Origin: an uncultured Prevotellaceae bacterium
GTDB taxonomy: Bacteria > Bacteroidota > Bacteroidia > Bacteroidales > Bacteroidaceae
Reading direction: 5' to 3'
Assembly: GCA_900315105.1 (NCBI GenBank)
Contig: OMXX01000121.1
Coordinates: forward strand, 1 to 10,254
Length of the DNA stretch: 10,254 bases
Made by a program: the position numbers and the translations under genes. Position 1 is the first letter of the stretch. The number at the start of each line of letters is the position of its first letter. Of this stretch, positions 6,764-10,254 are shown one piece after another. The notes under the pieces are model-generated. The model was not told the DNA's origin and made no database searches. It saw only the letters and a program-made list of their open reading frames with translations.

Positions 6764-7434
6764 ACTATCGTCTTTCAAATCTAAAATTTCTTAGCGGCAG
6801 TGCACTGAAAATTATCGCTGTTATCTCCATGACTCTAGACCATGTTGCGCTTTATGTCATGGCGGAGCATCTTGGCATGCAAGAATATTGGCTGTATGAT
6901 GTACTAAGAGGAATTGGCCGGCTTGCCTTTCCTATCTTTGCCTTTTTGGTCATAGAGGGTTTCTATCATACCCATAATATATTAAGATATATGGCGACTT
7001 TGCTTATATTTGCCATTGTTTCTGAGATTCCCTGGTACCTGTTAGGACAATATGGAAGTCATAACGTATTGTTTACACTGCTCCTTGGACTGATTGCCGT
7101 ATATCTGACAGACAGGATTTCCAAGAACTCTTGGCTATTGTTCATTCCTTCCCTTTGCATGGCCACTATAGCAACTTGGACCAATACTGACTATTCTTGG
7201 CACGGAATCGCTTTGATAATTGTATTCTATCTTTTTCACGAGAAGCCCTTTCCCTACTATCTCATAGGCTTACCTTTCCTCATGGAATATGGTATTATTG
7301 GTACTTGTACGGGTATTCTCGTTTGCCTGCTTTATAATGGAAAGAGAGGATTTGTTAGAGGTAGCTGGCAGAAGTATTGCTTTTACCTCTATTATCCCTT
7401 GCATCTGATGTCGATATGGTTGTTCCTAATTTGA
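6760..7434 (+). CDS. traX: TraX-family integral membrane protein, probable acyltransferase
   Basis: A 224-residue polytopic membrane protein with about seven hydrophobic segments. It matches the TraX family by several stretches: LKIIAVISMTLDHVALYVM (16-34, with L-D-H at 26-28), GRLAFPIFAFLVIEGF (53-68), HNVLFTLLLG (101-110), SWHG (146-149) and YYPLHL (211-216). In plasmid F, TraX acetylates the N-terminus of the pilin. Many relatives in anaerobes have no known substrate, and the conserved Asp/His residues are thought to be catalytic. ATG 6760 is chosen over the in-frame GTG at 6739 because it overlaps the preceding stop (ATGA). It lies outside the main tra operon, behind a regulator, so a role in modifying a transfer component or a surface molecule is possible but unproven. 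No clear terminator follows it. Confidence 0.85.
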   Translation: MNYRLSNLKFLSGSALKIIAVISMTLDHVALYVMAEHLGMQEYWLYDVLRGIGRLAFPIFAFLVIEGFYHTHNILRYMATLLIFAIVSEIPWYLLGQYGSHNVLFTLLLGLIAVYLTDRISKNSWLLFIPSLCMATIATWTNTDYSWHGIALIIVFYLFHEKPFPYYLIGLPFLMEYGIIGTCTGILVCLLYNGKRGFVRGSWQKYCFYLYYPLHLMSIWLFLI

Positions 7435-7589
7435 TGACTAGCCGCATTAGCGAGCGTGGGTGCCATGATAAGGTTATTTATTCCTCCAATTTCCGTCATA
7501 CATACCTCATATATCAGATGTTGCCAATCTTAAAATCCTAATTATTCTCAAATTATGCGCAAATATGGTGATTTTCCGACTTTTATTGT

Positions 7590-7597
7590 TACTTTTG
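7590..7597 (+). promoter_or_regulatory. Candidate Bacteroidetes -7 promoter element for the WG-repeat gene
   Basis: TACTTTTG matches TAnnTTTG exactly, 41 bases before the ATG at 7639. This implies a leader of roughly 30-35 bases of A-rich sequence. No strong -33 TTTG is seen at the usual spacing (bases near 7567 read GGTG). It suggests the WG-repeat gene is transcribed independently of traX. The remaining 7435-7638 bases show no other feature. Confidence 0.5.
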
Positions 7598-7638
7598 TAC
7601 ACAGAATTAAGTATTTTTAGACAAATAACAAAACAAAA

Positions 7639-9252
7639 ATGGATATATTAGAAACAAACCCCGCTTTTGATGTCGTAAAAGTAGAGAAAGATGGAAAATG
7701 GGCACTAAAACAGTTTTCTACCAGTAAGTTGCTGACACAATACATATATTTATATATTAATGATTTGGGGCATGGTTTTTTTAAAGTAAAGAAGCCCTAT
7801 GGTTTCTATTGTGGAGTAATTAGATACGATGGAATAGAGATTCTTCCTCTCAAATTTAAAGAAATATCCCTCACCTTTAATAATTCATATTTTTTAGTTG
7901 AGATTTATGATCATAAAGGGCTGTTCAATTTATTAGGAGAAGAAATCGTTCCATGTATTTATGATTACATTTCGATTGAGAAAGATTTTATTCTTGTAGG
8001 AGAAACAGTACACAATCCGTTTCCTTTAAGTAACAGTATAAAATGGGGCATATGCGATTTTGGAGGCCATCTCTTGTTGAAAGTGAAATATGACAGAATT
8101 GTTGAGATTAAGGAATTAGGAATAAACAAATTTGACTTTAACATATACAAAATTGATAATTACAGTAAGAGAAAACCGTCTGTGGTAAACTGTGGAAGAC
8201 CATTCCCCTCTTCTCGTGTTTTTAGGAATTTTTATTATTATCATTATCTTAATAATGATGTATTTGATATTCCTTTAGAATTCTATATTGACAAGTCTGG
8301 CACCTATTATATTGTTGTCAACAAGCGAGGAGATGCAATCCATAATGCTAAATCTGACGATTTAAAAAGTGATTTTTATAACTATTCTTTAAAGCCTATA
8401 CCTGCAAAATATGTAGAACCCATCACTTTGTACGACGGTAATATAATTTGTAGGAAACGTTATAATTCGGATGATATTTTGGGAATAATTAATGCTAAGG
8501 GAGACGTTATTTTACCATTTAAGTATAATGAAATCATAACAGTTCCTAATACTTTACGAACTTATCAAGTACTGAAAGAGGGTGTTCATGACATATTTGT
8601 TCAATCAGAAAAAACTGGGCTTTGTGAAAAATTATTTAAGGGAAAGTATTATAATATGGAATATTGTGGATATACAGGAGAATTTGCCATACTCTATTCG
8701 ACAAATAACAAATGTGGTCTTGTGTCGATAAAGGACAGAAAAAAAGTAATACCATGTATTTATGATAATATTTATATGGAAAATCACCATATAATAGTGC
8801 TAAGCAAATCTATAAATGACAATCAAGTGTATTTAGATATATATAGTACAGAACAAAATATAATTATACGAAAAGGCTGCAATAATATAAAAACAAATCC
8901 TTATTATTACGGTTTACGCGAATGTAAACTAAAATCCTGGATTCCATTTGGAGATAAAAAGCAAATTACGCTTGCTATTGAGACGAATGGGAAATGGCTA
9001 TTGCTAAATGCTAATTTAGAAGATGTTAGTCTACCGATGTATGAAGATGTTGAGTTTTTCGAAGATGGAATATATTGCTATGAGAATTCTGCTATTGTTG
9101 AAGTCTATAACTATTTTGGGCGTGTTAAACGAAATTATGGTATGGACACAATAGAGGACTATGACCATGGAGCATCATGGGAAGAACTTGGCCAAGATGA
9201 AGAAAACTATATTATTAACGATGGTGGTGATTGGATTTTAGATAATGATTAG
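7639..9252 (+). CDS. WG-repeat (KWG) protein
   Basis: A 537-residue protein without signal peptide or membrane segments, built from WG-type repeats. Each unit reads roughly (W/C/L)G-hydrophobic, x-x-x-G-x-x-hydrophobic-x-P, x-x-(Y/F)-(D/N/K)-x-I. The clearest units are CGVIRYDGIEILPLKFKEI (58-76), GLFNLLGEEIVPCIYDYI (94-111), WGICDFGGHLLLKVKYDRI (136-154), LGIINAKGDVILPFKYNEI (281-299) and CGLVSIKDRKKVIPCIYDNI (359-378); a degenerate one lies at 452-471. About 185-270 lacks repeats and is rich in Tyr/Asn. The C-terminal 35 residues are strongly acidic. WG repeats are thought to form beta-structures for protein binding; no enzymatic role is established. The gene is AT-rich like the HU-nuclease gene, has its own promoter and converges on the hydrolase gene, which fits cargo. 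Its function here is unknown. Confidence 0.85.
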   Translation: MDILETNPAFDVVKVEKDGKWALKQFSTSKLLTQYIYLYINDLGHGFFKVKKPYGFYCGVIRYDGIEILPLKFKEISLTFNNSYFLVEIYDHKGLFNLLGEEIVPCIYDYISIEKDFILVGETVHNPFPLSNSIKWGICDFGGHLLLKVKYDRIVEIKELGINKFDFNIYKIDNYSKRKPSVVNCGRPFPSSRVFRNFYYYHYLNNDVFDIPLEFYIDKSGTYYIVVNKRGDAIHNAKSDDLKSDFYNYSLKPIPAKYVEPITLYDGNIICRKRYNSDDILGIINAKGDVILPFKYNEIITVPNTLRTYQVLKEGVHDIFVQSEKTGLCEKLFKGKYYNMEYCGYTGEFAILYSTNNKCGLVSIKDRKKVIPCIYDNIYMENHHIIVLSKSINDNQVYLDIYSTEQNIIIRKGCNNIKTNPYYYGLRECKLKSWIPFGDKKQITLAIETNGKWLLLNANLEDVSLPMYEDVEFFEDGIYCYENSAIVEVYNYFGRVKRNYGMDTIEDYDHGASWEELGQDEENYIINDGGDWILDND

Positions 9253-9300
9253 TTGCAGGCCATACTTGAATTCAACTAAAATAGATTCTGTGAATTACAA

Positions 9301-10254
9301 TCATAGTGTTTTAGCTATCTGAAATACTTTTGTGATGTAATCTGGATCTTCCGCATAGCCGACGTCTTTCAGGAAGTTCAGATAACTGCCTCCTTCGTAT
9401 TTGTATTGCACATAGTCCTTGTAAGCTTTGACACTTTCTTCCCAGTTGTTAAATACGTAATAGGAACCGTCTTTTCTTCGGAGCCCGAAAAGATTGTTGT
9501 ACTCCAGACATACCCTTGACGTGAAATAGCCGGTCTCTAGCAAAACCTGGGCGATGACGATACGAGGGTGAGATATGTCATATTTCTCCAAAGCTTTTGT
9601 AAGGTTGGCTATATTCAGCTCTGTCTGGGGCTTCTCGCCGAACCTGAGGTAGCGGATCTTGTCCTGCAATCTTGTGATATAGTCATTAAGGTAGTCGATG
9701 AAGAGCTTGGGATTGACACTCTTTCCGTCTTTCTTCATCCTGATATGCAGATGCGGGCCTGTGGTCTTACCCGTGTTACCTGATATGGCCACGATAGTTC
9801 CGGCAGATATAACCTCTCCTTCCTTGATGAGGATGGTGCTTAGGTGACCATAGAGGCATTCAAGGTTTCCATGCTCCAAAATAACATAGTTACCATAGCC
9901 TCTGTTGCTGATATGCACTTCCTTTACCGTTCCGGGCATCATGGAATATACACTCGCATAGTTGCAACGGAGGTCTATGCCGTCATGAAAACGGGTACAT
10001 CGCAAGATGGGGTCGGATCGATAGCCGTAGTCGGAATTCAGCTTCAGAAAATCTAACGGGAGGCAGACATTGAGACGGTCTTCCAACAGTTCGGCCATGA
10101 TGCTATCCTTCACGCTGACGAACACGGGGATGTCCTTTTCTATTTCTATCTCATGTCCTTTGGTGACCGCAAAGAAATCATCCTCATCTCCATGCATTTC
10201 CCGCCCAACTCCTTGCGTTTCCTTCATTTGTGAAATGGAAGAAGATTCTGCGGT
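9301..10254 (-). CDS. Two-domain peptidoglycan hydrolase: M23 metallopeptidase plus glucosaminidase (5' end possibly outside window)
   Basis: The frame runs from the stop at 9303-9301 to the right edge with no upstream stop. An ATG at 10227 gives 308 residues, but no signal peptide follows it, so the true start probably lies beyond the window. Numbering is from that ATG. Residues 65-175 are an M23 (LytM-type) domain: H81-x-x-x-D85, Y-G-H128, and H159-L-H161 after GNTGKTTGP, so the zinc ligands (H81, D85, H161) are intact. Such enzymes cut peptide cross-links. Residues about 205-308 match a FlgJ-type glucosaminidase: AQVLLETGYFTSR (226-238) with likely catalytic E231, and NNLFGLR (244-250). 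This would cut glycan chains. Wall hydrolases with these two domains occur in Bacteroidetes conjugative elements and are thought to open the wall for the transfer channel. It is on the opposite strand to the tra genes. Alternative: a general wall-remodelling enzyme. Confidence 0.88.
   Translation of the reverse strand, partial: TAESSSISQMKETQGVGREMHGDEDDFFAVTKGHEIEIEKDIPVFVSVKDSIMAELLEDRLNVCLPLDFLKLNSDYGYRSDPILRCTRFHDGIDLRCNYASVYSMMPGTVKEVHISNRGYGNYVILEHGNLECLYGHLSTILIKEGEVISAGTIVAISGNTGKTTGPHLHIRMKKDGKSVNPKLFIDYLNDYITRLQDKIRYLRFGEKPQTELNIANLTKALEKYDISHPRIVIAQVLLETGYFTSRVCLEYNNLFGLRRKDGSYYVFNNWEESVKAYKDYVQYKYEGGSYLNFLKDVGYAEDPDYITKVFQIAKTL

Noticed and set aside
9266..9275. Perfect palindrome TTGAATTCAA between the converging WG and hydrolase genes
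   Set aside because: Too short and AT-rich for a terminator or a supported binding site; likely chance.
3267..9300. Direct repeats or attachment sites flanking the cargo block
   Set aside because: None found by eye at either boundary; no integrase or transposase in the window.

Overview
The window looks like part of an integrative conjugative element, or a related conjugative plasmid, from a Bacteroidetes bacterium. A Prevotella-type host (Prevotellaceae) fits best but is not proven. Three things point this way. The left end carries the tail of a CTnDOT-type transfer operon: the end of TraN, a complete TraO, and a Bacteroidetes-type coupling ATPase. Three genes are preceded by exact matches to the Bacteroidetes -7 promoter element TAnnTTTG. 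There are no obvious Shine-Dalgarno sequences ahead of the starts.

Layout. (1) Positions 2-3266, plus strand: the 3' end of traN, traO (ATGA overlap), a gap of about 70 bases holding a strong imperfect hairpin, then a 772-residue type IV coupling protein with a probable inserted domain. (2) Positions 3267-3422: a convergent gap with two stem-loops that probably terminate transcription. (3) Positions 3423-5498, minus strand: a 691-residue protein joining an HU/IHF-like domain to a probable PD-(D/E)XK nuclease core and a long C-terminal region of unknown function. (4) Positions 5499-5850: an AT-rich divergent promoter region. (5) Positions 5851-7434, plus strand: a likely operon of an XRE-type regulator, a small unknown protein and a TraX-family membrane protein, the last two overlapping by ATGA. 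(6) Positions 7639-9252: a WG-repeat protein with its own promoter. (7) Positions 9301-10254, minus strand: a two-domain peptidoglycan hydrolase (M23 peptidase plus glucosaminidase), open at the right edge.

How the parts fit. TraN, TraO, the coupling protein and the wall hydrolase are conjugation functions: outer-membrane complex, substrate recruitment and wall opening. The stretch between the coupling protein and the hydrolase (about 3.3-9.3 kb) reads as cargo. By eye it is AT-richer, its genes point both ways, and it has its own promoters. The HU-nuclease fusion is the best candidate for an undescribed system, possibly a defence or inter-element competition factor. The WG-repeat protein and the regulator-unknown-TraX cluster have no clear role in transfer. 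No tRNA, rRNA, CRISPR array, insertion sequence or attachment site was recognised.
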